DNA of 64,000 bases. Source: Citreicoccus inhibens (lineage in GTDB: Bacteria; Myxococcota; Myxococcia; Myxococcales; Myxococcaceae). The first letter of the stretch is position 1. Each line of letters starts with the position of its first letter. The stretch spans positions 1-64,000 of the forward strand of contig NZ_JAHNZT010000038.1 of assembly GCF_019039035.1 (NCBI RefSeq). The letters are read 5' to 3'. The position numbers were made by a program, and so were the translations under genes. A model generated the notes under the pieces. That model was given only the letters and a program-made list of their open reading frames with translations, made no database searches and was not told where the DNA came from. Below are positions 1-7,873 of the stretch, one piece after another.

Positions 1-2
1 AC

Positions 3-422
3 CTCACCCGCAACGTCCTCGCCAAGGCCCCCTGGAGGCTGCGCGGACGACTCGGCAAGGAGACCTCGGCCGTCTTCGAGGCTCCGACTCTCCAGGACGC
101 CAGGAAGCGCCTGGAGGCGCTCCAGTCTGGCCTGGGCCGACAGGTCCCCGAAGCCATGGAGTGTCTGCGCGAGGGCTTCGCCTCGGCCACCTGCTTCTTC
201 TCTTTCCCCAAGGCCCACTGGAAGCGGCTGCGCAGCACCAACGGCTTGGAGCGACTCCATGGCGAGGTGAAGCGTCGCATCCGCTCCGTGGGCGCATTCC
301 CGGACCGAGCCAGCGCCCTGCGCCTCATCACCGCCGTCGCTCTTGAAGTCACTGGCATCTGGGATGACCGTCGCTACCTCGACATGGCCTTGCTGACTTC
401 AAACCCAGGCACCGCTGAATGA
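3..422 (+). CDS. IS256-family (Mutator-type) transposase, C-terminal part
   Basis: The reading frame is open from the window edge, so only the last ~139 residues are seen. The segment beginning LTRNVLAKAPWR, the SFPKAHWKRLRSTNGLERLH stretch and the final VKRRIRSVGAFPDRASALRL block match the C-terminal end of Mutator/IS256 transposases, where the last catalytic Glu lies in the NxLER-type helix (here NGLERL). These enzymes are DDE transposases that cut and paste the IS. The gene ends 44 bp before a likely terminal inverted repeat, and the DUF927 gene begins immediately after it. The IS therefore appears to sit inside the integrative element. Whether the transposase is intact upstream cannot be told. 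Confidence 0.85.
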   Translation, partial: LTRNVLAKAPWRLRGRLGKETSAVFEAPTLQDARKRLEALQSGLGRQVPEAMECLREGFASATCFFSFPKAHWKRLRSTNGLERLHGEVKRRIRSVGAFPDRASALRLITAVALEVTGIWDDRRYLDMALLTSNPGTAE

Positions 423-465
423 TGCCGCCAAGGAGCTTTCCTCCCCCGTACCCCCTCCGAACCGA

Positions 466-490
466 CTACACACGATTCGGGACTTGACCC
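466..490. repeat. probable right terminal inverted repeat of the IS256-family element
   Basis: The stretch starting ctacacacgattcggg and continuing into acttgacccc lies just past the transposase stop, where an IS256-family right end is expected. Read inwards on the minus strand it begins GGGGTCAAGTCCCGAATCG. The left end is outside the window, so the inverted partner and the target duplication could not be checked; the exact boundary is inference. Confidence 0.45.
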
Positions 491-2574
491 CGCCCGCACG
501 GGATGGGCGCACGGAAGAGCAAATCTGGGCCCGCTGGCAACAGACGAGCGACCCCAAGCACGCGGCAGCGGTGAAGCGCGCGAAGAAGGAGCAACCCCTG
601 TTCCCGCCCGGGGAGCATGACGAGAACCTCTGGGCCCTCCTCTCTTACCTGCGATTCAAGACCCCGGAGGCGTCGGACGAAACCGTGTTGCGCATGCTCG
701 GCCCGTCCGTTGCGGCGATGGCCTGCACAGACCATGGCGCCGCGCACGTCGCCAATCGCCTCCAGGAGGTCAACGAGCAGTACGGCGAGGCACTGGCCCA
801 GCGAGAGAAGGACGCCGCCTTGTTCAAAAGCTTGGGCCATTCACGGCCGTCAATCGAGGCCACGCCCCCGCTTGACGTTGACGCATGGATGACAGCCCCG
901 GGCTACGCCACCCACGATGGACAGTCGCTCGGCATTTTCAAGTTCACCGACAAGGACAAGCTCTCCACGGTCGCCGCCGCCCCCATCAACATCACGGAGA
1001 CCGGCGAGGATGAACACCGCACCTGCTACGTGACGGTGCGCTGGCTGTACGGGGGCCATGCGCGCGTCGAGACGATGCCGCGCGCCAAAGTCTCAGGGAA
1101 CGAAATCCTGGAGCTGTCTGGGCGGGGTGCCCCCCTCACCAGCAGCAACAGCAAGAAGGTTCAGGATTTCCTCCAGGCACAGGAGCAACACAACCATGCG
1201 CGGCTGCCTCAGGTGCGCATCTTCACGCAAAGCGGCTGGTCCCAGGACATGCGGAGCTTCGTCGTGGGGCGGGAGGTGATTGGCGAGCCCGGCCGCGTCA
1301 TCATGCCCGGCGAAGCGGCCTTCCTCGATGCGCTCATGTCTCGTGGCTCGGCGGATGAGCACCTGCGGTTGACGATTGCCGTTCGCGACAGGAGTCCCTT
1401 CGCGGAGATGGCTTGGGCATCGGGCTTCGCCGCGCCCCTGTTGCGGCTGCTGGAGCTGCGCAGCATGTGCTTGTCCATCTGGGGTGCGTCTGGGACAGGC
1501 AAGTCCGCCGTTCAGGCCACCACCACGTCAATGTGGGGGCGCCCATCGGGCCTCAAGGTCAGCGGGGATGTCTCGTCCGCCGCGTTGCAGGGGGAGTTGG
1601 CGCGACACCGCGACCTGCCCACCTGGATTGATGACACCCAAGTCACGCGCGAGGGGATGACGAACCTAATGGCTTACATCGTGGGCTCAGAGACGAGCGG
1701 CTCGCGCGCCACACAGAACGGGGAGCTTCGCGCGCGGAAGTCGTGGCGCTCGCTGGCCTTCATCTCGGGAGAGAGACCGCTGTTGCAGATTGGCGGCGCG
1801 GCGGGCGCGAAGAACCGCACGCTGGAGGCATGCGCGCAACCGCTGGGGGATGCGGCCCTGGCCACACAGACGCACCAAGGACTGGAGAAGCATCACGGCC
1901 ACGCGGGGCCCGCATTCATCCGAGCACTCATGGCGCGCTACACGGATCGACTCGATGAGCTGCGCGACCTGCACCGCCAGGTTGCAGCCCAGTTGGTGAC
2001 GGAGACGACGGAACAAGCCCGCTATGCCGCGCTGCTGGTGCTTGCGGACCGACTCGCGCGCGTCCACATCTGCGGCGAGGACGAAGCGCGCGCCCAGGCG
2101 GCCTCTCTCGAAGCGGGCAAAGCATTCTGCGCGGCGGTGCTGAAGGAGTCTCGCGAGACGAAGACGACCGCCGACGCGGCTTACGACTTCGTCATGAACT
2201 TCGTCGCGTCCAACTGGATGGGCTTCGACGGCGTGAGCCCCATCCATCGTCCCGGACTGGTGGTGGACGAGAAGGACGACAGCGGAAGGCGCTTCGTGGC
2301 CATCTTCCAAACGGCGATGAACGACATCGCGCGCGCGGGACGCTTCGACATCCGGCAAGTGATGACGGAGCTGTCCGCCAAGGGACTCGCGGCCAAGGAA
2401 GATGGGCACCTCACGCGCAAGGTGTCCGTCGACGGCAAGCGAGTGCGTGCCTATTGGTTGGTCCTCGACGAAGAGAAGGTGGGGGCGGAGAGTACGCATG
2501 GATCGCCCAATGGCCGCCCCGCCATGTCGCGGCCTCCATCGCATCACGCGCGAATGGGAGGCACGCCCTCATGA
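484..2574 (+). CDS. DUF927-type helicase/ATPase of an integrative element, probably 5'-truncated
   Basis: About 696 residues are readable from a TTG that lies inside the probable IS end; the frame is open further upstream, so this is probably the remainder of a longer protein whose N-terminus was removed by the IS. A P-loop GASGTGKS occupies residues 334-341 and a Walker B-like WIDD residues 381-384, in the arrangement of DUF927 proteins (superfamily-3-like ATPases next to primase domains on phages, plasmids and ICEs). No primase domain remains. The C-terminal ~150 residues (FVMNFVASNWMGF onwards) look like a winged-helix tail. It overlaps the excisionase-like gene by 4 bp (ATGA). The role, element replication or maintenance, is inferred from the family. 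Confidence 0.75.
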   Translation: MTPPARDGRTEEQIWARWQQTSDPKHAAAVKRAKKEQPLFPPGEHDENLWALLSYLRFKTPEASDETVLRMLGPSVAAMACTDHGAAHVANRLQEVNEQYGEALAQREKDAALFKSLGHSRPSIEATPPLDVDAWMTAPGYATHDGQSLGIFKFTDKDKLSTVAAAPINITETGEDEHRTCYVTVRWLYGGHARVETMPRAKVSGNEILELSGRGAPLTSSNSKKVQDFLQAQEQHNHARLPQVRIFTQSGWSQDMRSFVVGREVIGEPGRVIMPGEAAFLDALMSRGSADEHLRLTIAVRDRSPFAEMAWASGFAAPLLRLLELRSMCLSIWGASGTGKSAVQATTTSMWGRPSGLKVSGDVSSAALQGELARHRDLPTWIDDTQVTREGMTNLMAYIVGSETSGSRATQNGELRARKSWRSLAFISGERPLLQIGGAAGAKNRTLEACAQPLGDAALATQTHQGLEKHHGHAGPAFIRALMARYTDRLDELRDLHRQVAAQLVTETTEQARYAALLVLADRLARVHICGEDEARAQAASLEAGKAFCAAVLKESRETKTTADAAYDFVMNFVASNWMGFDGVSPIHRPGLVVDEKDDSGRRFVAIFQTAMNDIARAGRFDIRQVMTELSAKGLAAKEDGHLTRKVSVDGKRVRAYWLVLDEEKVGAESTHGSPNGRPAMSRPPSHHARMGGTPS

Positions 2575-2825
2575 GCCACGACACATGGCAGAGAGGCGTC
2601 GTCCCCTCTGAGGTTGCGCCCACCTCTGAGGTCCATGAGTTCCTCACCGTCGAAGAAGGCGCCGCGCTCCTGCGAGTGAACCGGAAGACGCTCTACGAAG
2701 CCATTCGGCTCGGGCAGGTGCCCGGGGTCGTCCGGGTTGGGAAGGCCCTCCGCATTCGCCGCGCGGCCTTGGTAGGGTCATCGATGGGTCAAGGCGGTCC
2801 TGCGCTCAAGGAGACGCACCCATGA
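2571..2825 (+). CDS. excisionase-like helix-turn-helix protein
   Basis: 84 residues from the ATG that overlaps the stop of the upstream gene; longer in-frame starts run into that gene and were rejected. Residues ~22-67 (FLTVEEGAALLRVNRKTLYEA, split across the HTH and wing, ending RVGKALRIRRAAL) are a MerR-like/HTH_17 winged helix typical of Xis and AlpA-type DNA-bending proteins. It overlaps the integrase start by 4 bp, so the two are translationally coupled. Expected role: directing the integrase toward excision, or regulating the element. The short disordered tail SMGQGGPALKETHP is not conserved in any family I recognise. Confidence 0.8.
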   Translation: MSHDTWQRGVVPSEVAPTSEVHEFLTVEEGAALLRVNRKTLYEAIRLGQVPGVVRVGKALRIRRAALVGSSMGQGGPALKETHP

Positions 2826-4036
2826 GCGTGAGACAGAGGAAGTACACGGATAAGGACGGAAGGAATCAGCAGGTGTGGTTCGTGGACATCAAGTTCAAGC
2901 ATGCGAACGGGGGAGTCGAGCGCGTCCGAAAGGACAGCCCGGTCAACACCCGACGCGGTGCAGAGCAGTACGAACGAGACATCCGCGCGGCCCTCCTGAT
3001 GGGGACATTCCGCAAAGAGAAGGAGCCTGAAACAAACGGCGAGACAAAGAAGGTGCCGACCGTGAAGGACTTCACTTCACGTTTCCTCACCTACAGCGAG
3101 AACAACAACAAACACTCCAGCGTCGTGAGCAAACGGCAGCTCCTCGACGACCACTTGCTTCCGTTCTTCGGAGAGACAGCCCTCGACGCAATCGGCCCGG
3201 CCGAAATCGAGGACTTCAAAGCCGCGATGAAGAAGAAGCCCCGGCGGCTCAGCGGACACTCCGACACGGCCTCCAGGCGTGCCCTCCGAAGGCGCAAGGT
3301 CCGCACGACCAAGCTCCTGAGCCTGAAGACCATCAACAACGCGCTCGCCGTCCTCAGCAAGTTGCTCAATCTCGCGAAGGAGCAGAGCGTCCTGGCTCAT
3401 GTCCCGGACGTGAAGCTCTTCAAGGTGAAGAAGCCCGACTACGACTTCCTCACCTTCGAGGAGGTGGAACGGCTCCTCGCGGCGGCAGGCCCCGAGGACT
3501 TCGCCCTCCTGACGGCAGCCCCCAAGACGGGACTGCGGCAAGGGGAACTCATCGGCCTCCAGTGGCAGGACGTTGACGTCCCCCGCGCCAAGCTCCACGT
3601 CAAACGGACCATCTGGCGCGGTGTCGAAGGCACTCCCATGGGCGGCAGCACTCGGACGGTGGACCTTCCTCAGTCCGTCGTGGATGCCCTCAAGGCCCAC
3701 CGGCACCTTCGAGGCCCCTTCGTCTTCTGCCAGGAGAACGGCGAGCACCTCACCCCGGGGATGATGGATCACCTGCTCATCACCACGCTGAAGCGAGCGG
3801 GCATCTCACGGGAGACGGGCACGATTGGGTGGCACGACCTGCGGCACACCTACGGCAGCCACCTCGCCATGAAGGGCGTTCCCCTGAAGGTGATCCAGGA
3901 GCTGATGGGACACGCCACGCTCGACATGACGATGCGCTACGCCCATCTGAGTCCGCAGGTGAAACAGGATGCGGTGAAACTCTTGGATGGCCCCTTGCTG
4001 GAGAGGGGCAATACAGGGGCAATGACAGGAAGCTAA
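2822..4036 (+). CDS. int: tyrosine recombinase (phage-type integrase)
   Basis: 404 residues, a usual length. The N-terminal ~60 residues (arm-type DNA binding, AP2-like) are followed by a SAM-like core-binding domain (~80-190) and the catalytic domain. All expected active-site residues are visible: Arg239 in TGLRQGE, His338 and Arg341 in HDLRH, His364 in MGHAT, and the nucleophile Tyr373 in MRYAHLSP. It catalyses site-specific integration and excision. The gene points at the 3' end of tRNA-Leu only 48 bp away, the classic position of an integrase at its attachment site, so the element extends leftwards past position 1. Start is the ATG overlapping the upstream stop. Confidence 0.95.
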   Translation: MSVRQRKYTDKDGRNQQVWFVDIKFKHANGGVERVRKDSPVNTRRGAEQYERDIRAALLMGTFRKEKEPETNGETKKVPTVKDFTSRFLTYSENNNKHSSVVSKRQLLDDHLLPFFGETALDAIGPAEIEDFKAAMKKKPRRLSGHSDTASRRALRRRKVRTTKLLSLKTINNALAVLSKLLNLAKEQSVLAHVPDVKLFKVKKPDYDFLTFEEVERLLAAAGPEDFALLTAAPKTGLRQGELIGLQWQDVDVPRAKLHVKRTIWRGVEGTPMGGSTRTVDLPQSVVDALKAHRHLRGPFVFCQENGEHLTPGMMDHLLITTLKRAGISRETGTIGWHDLRHTYGSHLAMKGVPLKVIQELMGHATLDMTMRYAHLSPQVKQDAVKLLDGPLLERGNTGAMTGS

Positions 4037-4078
4037 AAAGACAGAAGGCCCGTAACCCCTAAGGATTACGAGCCTTCT
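4034..4078 (-). terminator. Rho-independent terminator of tRNA-Leu
   Basis: Inverted repeat agaaggc (4043-4049)/gccttct (4072-4078) with a second stem cgtaa (4051-4055)/ttacg (4066-4070). On the minus strand the hairpin is followed by a T-run (plus-strand aaaaa, 4035-4039). It lies right after the 3' end of the minus-strand tRNA and also between the tRNA and the integrase stop. Confidence 0.75.
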
Positions 4079-4130
4079 GAGAGTGCCCAGGGCGGGATTC
4101 GAACCCGCACACCTTTCGGCGCCACCCCCT
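4037..4130. other. probable attachment-site region (attL/attR) at the tRNA-Leu 3' half
   Basis: Integrases of this class usually recombine in the T-arm/3' end of a tRNA gene, leaving the tRNA intact on one side. The integrase stop is at 4036 and the intact tRNA starts at 4084, so the junction should lie in this interval. The second copy of the core would be at the other end of the element, outside the window, so the exact crossover is unknown. Confidence 0.45.
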
Positions 4131-4165
4131 CAAGATGGTGTGTCTACCAGTTCCACCACCTGGGC
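4084..4165 (-). tRNA. tRNA-Leu, anticodon GAG
   Basis: 82 nt without an encoded CCA. Acceptor arms GCCCAGG and CCTGGGC pair perfectly; the D-arm contains GGTAGAC; the anticodon stem CCATC/GGTGG encloses loop TTGAGGG, giving anticodon GAG; the T-arm is GCGGGTTCGAATCCCGC. The long variable arm fits Leu. It lies 93 bp downstream of secG on the same strand, probably read with or just after the gap-pgk-tpiA-secG operon. Its 3' end faces the integrase gene, which makes it the likely integration target. Confidence 0.95.
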
Positions 4166-4197
4166 AACTTGTGCAGTCCATGTACCGAACCGCGTTG

Positions 4198-4232
4198 AAT
4201 CACGCAACGACTATCTCAACCGCTGCGTGATT
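4198..4232. other. 9-bp inverted repeat between secG and tRNA-Leu
   Basis: Perfect arms aatcacgca (4198-4206) and tgcgtgatt (4224-4232) separated by 17 nt. On the minus strand it is not followed by a T-run, so it is a weak terminator candidate; it could instead be a processing stem between secG mRNA and the tRNA. Confidence 0.4.
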
Positions 4233-4258
4233 CTTTTCTGCCTCACCCCGAACTGCGA

Positions 4259-4642
4259 CTACTGCTTCGGGGCTTCCTGCTGGCCCTGCGGTGCCTCGGC
4301 CGGCGTCGACGTCGGCGCGGAGGACTCCGCGGGAGCCGCCGCACCACCCGGCGTCGCCGGTGCCGTGGCCGCCGGCGGCTTCTTCGCCGCCGAACCACCC
4401 GCCGCCACCGACGTCCGCAGACCCACGAACGACAGGCCCAGCGACGTCAGGAAGAACAGGCCGGCGCAGATACCCGTCAGCTTGCTCAGGAACGTCACCG
4501 CCCCGCGCCCACCGAAGGCACTCGTGGCGGCGCCACCTCCCAGCGCGGACCCCATACCGGCGTCCTTCCCGGGCTGCAGCAAGATGACGAAGATCATGAA
4601 CACGCAGAGCAGGACGTGCACGATCGTAAAGAAGGTCAGCAT
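4259..4642 (-). CDS. secG: preprotein translocase subunit SecG
   Basis: 127 residues with two membrane segments (~3-23 and ~50-72) around the conserved FVILLQPGKDAGMGSALGGG loop that identifies SecG. SecG is the small accessory subunit of the SecYEG channel in the inner membrane and helps SecA-driven export. The remaining ~50 residues are an Ala/Pro/Thr-rich tail with several Lys, longer than in E. coli (110 aa total) and probably disordered. It is the last protein gene of the gap-pgk-tpiA-secG unit, a common arrangement in delta-type proteobacteria. Confidence 0.93.
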   Translation of the reverse strand: MLTFFTIVHVLLCVFMIFVILLQPGKDAGMGSALGGGAATSAFGGRGAVTFLSKLTGICAGLFFLTSLGLSFVGLRTSVAAGGSAAKKPPAATAPATPGGAAAPAESSAPTSTPAEAPQGQQEAPKQ

Positions 4643-4724
4643 GGCGCTTCCAGACGCTCCGTGGAAAGAGGGCGCACCCTACACAATGAGGTGAACGCGT
4701 GACAACTTCTTCCGGCGAGCCCGA

Positions 4725-5495
4725 TCATCCCGCCGACTTCACGATGGCCAGGAAGTCCCCAGCCTTGAGGCTTGCTCCCCCGACGAGCGCCCCATCCACG
4801 TCCGGCTGACCCAGCAATTCCGCCGCGTTGTCCGGCTTCACGCTGCCGCCGTACTGGATGCGCACCCGCCCCGCCGTCTCCCCGTCATACAGCCGAGCAA
4901 CCAGGCCCCGGATCGCCGCGTGGACCTCCTGCGCTTGGGCCGTCGTCGCCGTGCGGCCCGTGCCGATCGCCCACACCGGCTCGTACGCCAGCACGAACTT
5001 CGCCACGTCCGCCGCCTCGAAGCCCACCAGCGCCCCACGCACCTGACGCTCCACCACCTCCAGCGTCCGGTTCGCCTCGCGCTCCGCCAAGGTCTCGCCC
5101 ACGCAGAGGATCGGCGTCATGCCCGCCTTCTTCACCGCGTGCGCGCGCTTGTTCACCGTCTCGTCCGTCTCACCGAAGAACTGCCGACGCTCCGAGTGCC
5201 CCACGATGACGTAGGCGCACCCCAGCTCCGCCAGCATCGGCGCGGACACCTCTCCGGTGAACGCTCCGGAGGCCTCCCAGTGGCAGTTCTGCGCCGCCAA
5301 CTGGAGGGGCGCACCCTCCAACGCGACATGCACCGCCTGGAGCGCGACGAAGGGAGGCGCCACCACCACCTCCACCTTGTCACCGAGCGGCGCCACCTGG
5401 GCCCGCAGCTCGCGCACCAACGCGAGCGCCTCGGGCACCGTCTTGTTCATCTTCCAGTTGCCAGCGACAATCTTGCGGCGCGCTCCGGTGGCCAT
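4725..5495 (-). CDS. tpiA: triosephosphate isomerase
   Basis: 256 residues, full length for this TIM-barrel enzyme that interconverts dihydroxyacetone phosphate and glyceraldehyde 3-phosphate. Active-site residues are all present: Lys15 in GNWKM, His100 in IVGHSERR, Glu172 in [11 protein letters not shown], followed by the flexible phosphate-gripping loop. C-terminal IQYGGSVKP and GALVGGASL bind phosphate. It follows pgk by 39 bp and precedes secG by 82 bp. Confidence 0.97.
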   Translation of the reverse strand: MATGARRKIVAGNWKMNKTVPEALALVRELRAQVAPLGDKVEVVVAPPFVALQAVHVALEGAPLQLAAQNCHWEASGAFTGEVSAPMLAELGCAYVIVGHSERRQFFGETDETVNKRAHAVKKAGMTPILCVGETLAEREANRTLEVVERQVRGALVGFEAADVAKFVLAYEPVWAIGTGRTATTAQAQEVHAAIRGLVARLYDGETAGRVRIQYGGSVKPDNAAELLGQPDVDGALVGGASLKAGDFLAIVKSAG

Positions 5496-5534
5496 CGCAT
5501 CCCCCAGGTGTGAGTCCGGTTCGAACGGCGCAGA

Positions 5535-6722
5535 CTACTTCGTCTCCAGCGCCTTGATGCCAGGAAGTTCACGGCCCTCGAGGAACTCCAACGAGGCCCC
5601 GCCGCCCGTGGAGACGTGGCTCATCTTCGAGGCGTAGCCCATTTGCTCCACCGCGGCCGCGCTGTCCCCACCGCCGATGACCGTGGTGGCCTGCGTGTTG
5701 TTCGCCATGGCCAGCGCGACGATGCGCGTGCCCTCGGCGAACTTGGGGACCTCGAACAGGCCCATGGGCCCGTTCCACACCACCGTCTTCGCGTCGCGGA
5801 TCCGCTCGGAGTACATCGCGCGCGTCTTCACGCCGATGTCCAGGCCCATCATGTCCGGCGGGATGACCTGATCCGGCGTCTCGGTCGCGGGGCTCTTGTC
5901 CGAAGGCTCGGTGCCCACGATGTGGTCGATGGGCAACACGATGGGCGTGCGCAGCCGCTGCGCCGCGTCCAGCAGGCGCGTGGCCAAGGAGAGCTTGTCC
6001 TCCTCCACCCGGCTCTTGCCCACCTCGATGCCCTGCGCCTTGAGGAACGTGTAGGCCATGGCGCCGCCGATGAGCAGCGCGTCCACCTTGGGAAGCAGGC
6101 TCTCGATGACCTTGATCTTGTCGCTCACCTTGGAGCCACCCAGGATGGCCACGAAGGGCTTCTCCGGGTTGCTGAGCACCTTGCCCAGGTACTCAATCTC
6201 CTTGCGCATGAGGAAGCCGGCGCCCTTCTCCTTCACGAAGGGGACCATGCCCGCGGTGGAGGCATGGGCGCGGTGCGCGGTGCCGAACGCGTCGTTGATG
6301 TAGACGTCCGCCTGGGACGCCAGCTCACGCGCGAAGGACTCGTCGTTGGCCTCTTCCTCCTTGTGGAAGCGCAGGTTCTCCAGCAGCACCACCTGCCCTT
6401 CCTTCAGCTCCTTCACCTGCTTCTTCACGCCGTCGCCCACGCAGTCATCCGTGAGGATGACCTCGTGCTTGGGGCCGAGCAGCTCGGCGAGCCGCACGGC
6501 CACGGGCTCCAGCGACAGCTTCGGATCCGGGCCCTTGGGCCGGCCGAGATGGGAGGCCAGGATGACCTTCCCGCCCATGTCGAGCGCGCGCCGGATGGTG
6601 GGCAGCGCCTCACGGATGCGGGTATCGTCGGTGACGCGGCGGCCCTCCAGCGGAACGTTGAAGTCCACGCGGATGAAGACGCGCTTGCCCGTCAGCTGCA
6701 TGTCATCGATGTAGCGGATCAT
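5535..6722 (-). CDS. pgk: phosphoglycerate kinase
   Basis: 395 residues. N-terminal signature [20 protein letters not shown], substrate-binding SHLGRPKG and the C-terminal nucleotide-binding segment [11 protein letters not shown] with a final [11 protein letters not shown] are all present. It transfers the acyl phosphate of 1,3-bisphosphoglycerate to ADP in glycolysis. It sits 36 bp after gap and is almost certainly cotranscribed with it. Confidence 0.97.
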   Translation of the reverse strand: MIRYIDDMQLTGKRVFIRVDFNVPLEGRRVTDDTRIREALPTIRRALDMGGKVILASHLGRPKGPDPKLSLEPVAVRLAELLGPKHEVILTDDCVGDGVKKQVKELKEGQVVLLENLRFHKEEEANDESFARELASQADVYINDAFGTAHRAHASTAGMVPFVKEKGAGFLMRKEIEYLGKVLSNPEKPFVAILGGSKVSDKIKVIESLLPKVDALLIGGAMAYTFLKAQGIEVGKSRVEEDKLSLATRLLDAAQRLRTPIVLPIDHIVGTEPSDKSPATETPDQVIPPDMMGLDIGVKTRAMYSERIRDAKTVVWNGPMGLFEVPKFAEGTRIVALAMANNTQATTVIGGGDSAAAVEQMGYASKMSHVSTGGGASLEFLEGRELPGIKALETK

Positions 6723-6758
6723 CTTGGTGCTCCCGTCTCGGTCAGCCTGGCGCTCGAA

Positions 6759-7769
6759 CTAGATGCCCTTGGACACGAGGAACTTGGCCGTGTCCACCAT
6801 GCGGTTCGAGAAGCCCCACTCGTTGTCGTACCAGGCCATGACCTTCAGGAGCCGCTCGCCCATCACGAAGCAGTTGGTCGAGTCGAAGATGGCCGAGTGC
6901 GGGTTGCCGTTGTAGTCCACCGACACCGTCTGCGCGTCGCTGAACTCGAGCACGCCCTTGAGCGAGCCGGCGGCGGCCTGGCGGTACGCCTCCACCACGG
7001 CCTCCGGCGTCACGGCCTTGGACGTGTTCACCGTCAGGTCCACCAGCGACACGTTCGGGGTGGGCACGCGCACCGAGATGCCGTGCATCTTGCCCTTCAG
7101 CGAGGGGATGACCTCACCGATGGCCTTCGCGGCGCCCGTGCTGGTGGGAATCATGGAGAGCGCGGCGGCGCGAGCGCGGCGCATGTCCTCGTGCGTGAGG
7201 TCCAGGATGCGCTGATCGTTGGTGTAGCTGTGCACCGTGGTCATCAGGCCGTTCTCGATGCCGAAGTTGTCCACCAGCACCTTGGCGATGGGCGCCAGGC
7301 AGTTGGTGGTGCACGAGGCGTTCGAGACGATGTGGTGCTTGGCCGGGTCGTACTGGTCGTGGTTGATACCGTACGCGATGGTGAGGTCCGGGCCCTTGGC
7401 CGGGGCCGAGATGAGCACCTTGCGAGCCCCCGCCTTCAGGTGCTTCTCCGCGCCCTCACGCGAGGTGAAGCGGCCGGTGCACTCGAGCACCACGTCCACG
7501 TTCATGGCCTTCCAGGGCAGCGCGGACGGGTCCTTCTCGGCGGTGACGGCGATCTCCCGGCCATCCACCACGATGCCCTTGTCCGTGTGCGACACGGTGC
7601 CCGGCCACGTGCGGTGCACGGAGTCGTACTTGAACAGGTGCGCCAGCGCCGAGGGCTTGTCGAGGTCGTTGATGGCGACGATCTCGAGGTTCTCCTTGCG
7701 GCTGAGCGCGGCGCGCAGCACGCACCGGCCGATACGACCGAAACCGTTGATGGCGATCTTGATGGCCAT
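6759..7769 (-). CDS. gap: type I glyceraldehyde-3-phosphate dehydrogenase
   Basis: 336 residues from the ATG at 7769, which has AGGAGA about 10 nt upstream; a longer ORF start 48 nt further up lacks a ribosome site and adds residues not found in the family. NAD-binding INGFGRIGR (residues 6-14), catalytic Cys153 in SNASCTTNC and the following His in the TVHSYTNDQ region are intact. It oxidises glyceraldehyde 3-phosphate to 1,3-bisphosphoglycerate. First gene of the gap-pgk-tpiA-secG operon. Confidence 0.96.
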   Translation of the reverse strand: MAIKIAINGFGRIGRCVLRAALSRKENLEIVAINDLDKPSALAHLFKYDSVHRTWPGTVSHTDKGIVVDGREIAVTAEKDPSALPWKAMNVDVVLECTGRFTSREGAEKHLKAGARKVLISAPAKGPDLTIAYGINHDQYDPAKHHIVSNASCTTNCLAPIAKVLVDNFGIENGLMTTVHSYTNDQRILDLTHEDMRRARAAALSMIPTSTGAAKAIGEVIPSLKGKMHGISVRVPTPNVSLVDLTVNTSKAVTPEAVVEAYRQAAAGSLKGVLEFSDAQTVSVDYNGNPHSAIFDSTNCFVMGERLLKVMAWYDNEWGFSNRMVDTAKFLVSKGI

Positions 7770-7844
7770 GGTGTCCGTGTCTCCTTCCAAAGGCGCGTGG
7801 GGCGAAACGGCCCGCACGTCGTGAAGTTCGCTAGAGGGCGGCCG

Positions 7845-7873
7845 ACCGTAGGCACGCGCCCCCGCTGAGTCAA
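7845..7873 (-). promoter_or_regulatory. sigma-70-type promoter of the gap operon
   Basis: On the minus strand a -35 TTGACT (7873-7868) is followed after exactly 17 nt by a -10 TACGGT (7850-7845). The predicted start near 7838 gives a ~70 nt leader to the gap ATG. The -35 overlaps the last codon of the upstream amidase gene, so gap does not need read-through. Confidence 0.5.

Noticed and set aside
5616-7868. 750-codon open frame on the plus strand opposite pgk and gap
   Set aside because: It is the antisense shadow of two certain glycolytic genes, caused by high GC at third positions; the translation is Arg/His/Leu-rich with no domain.
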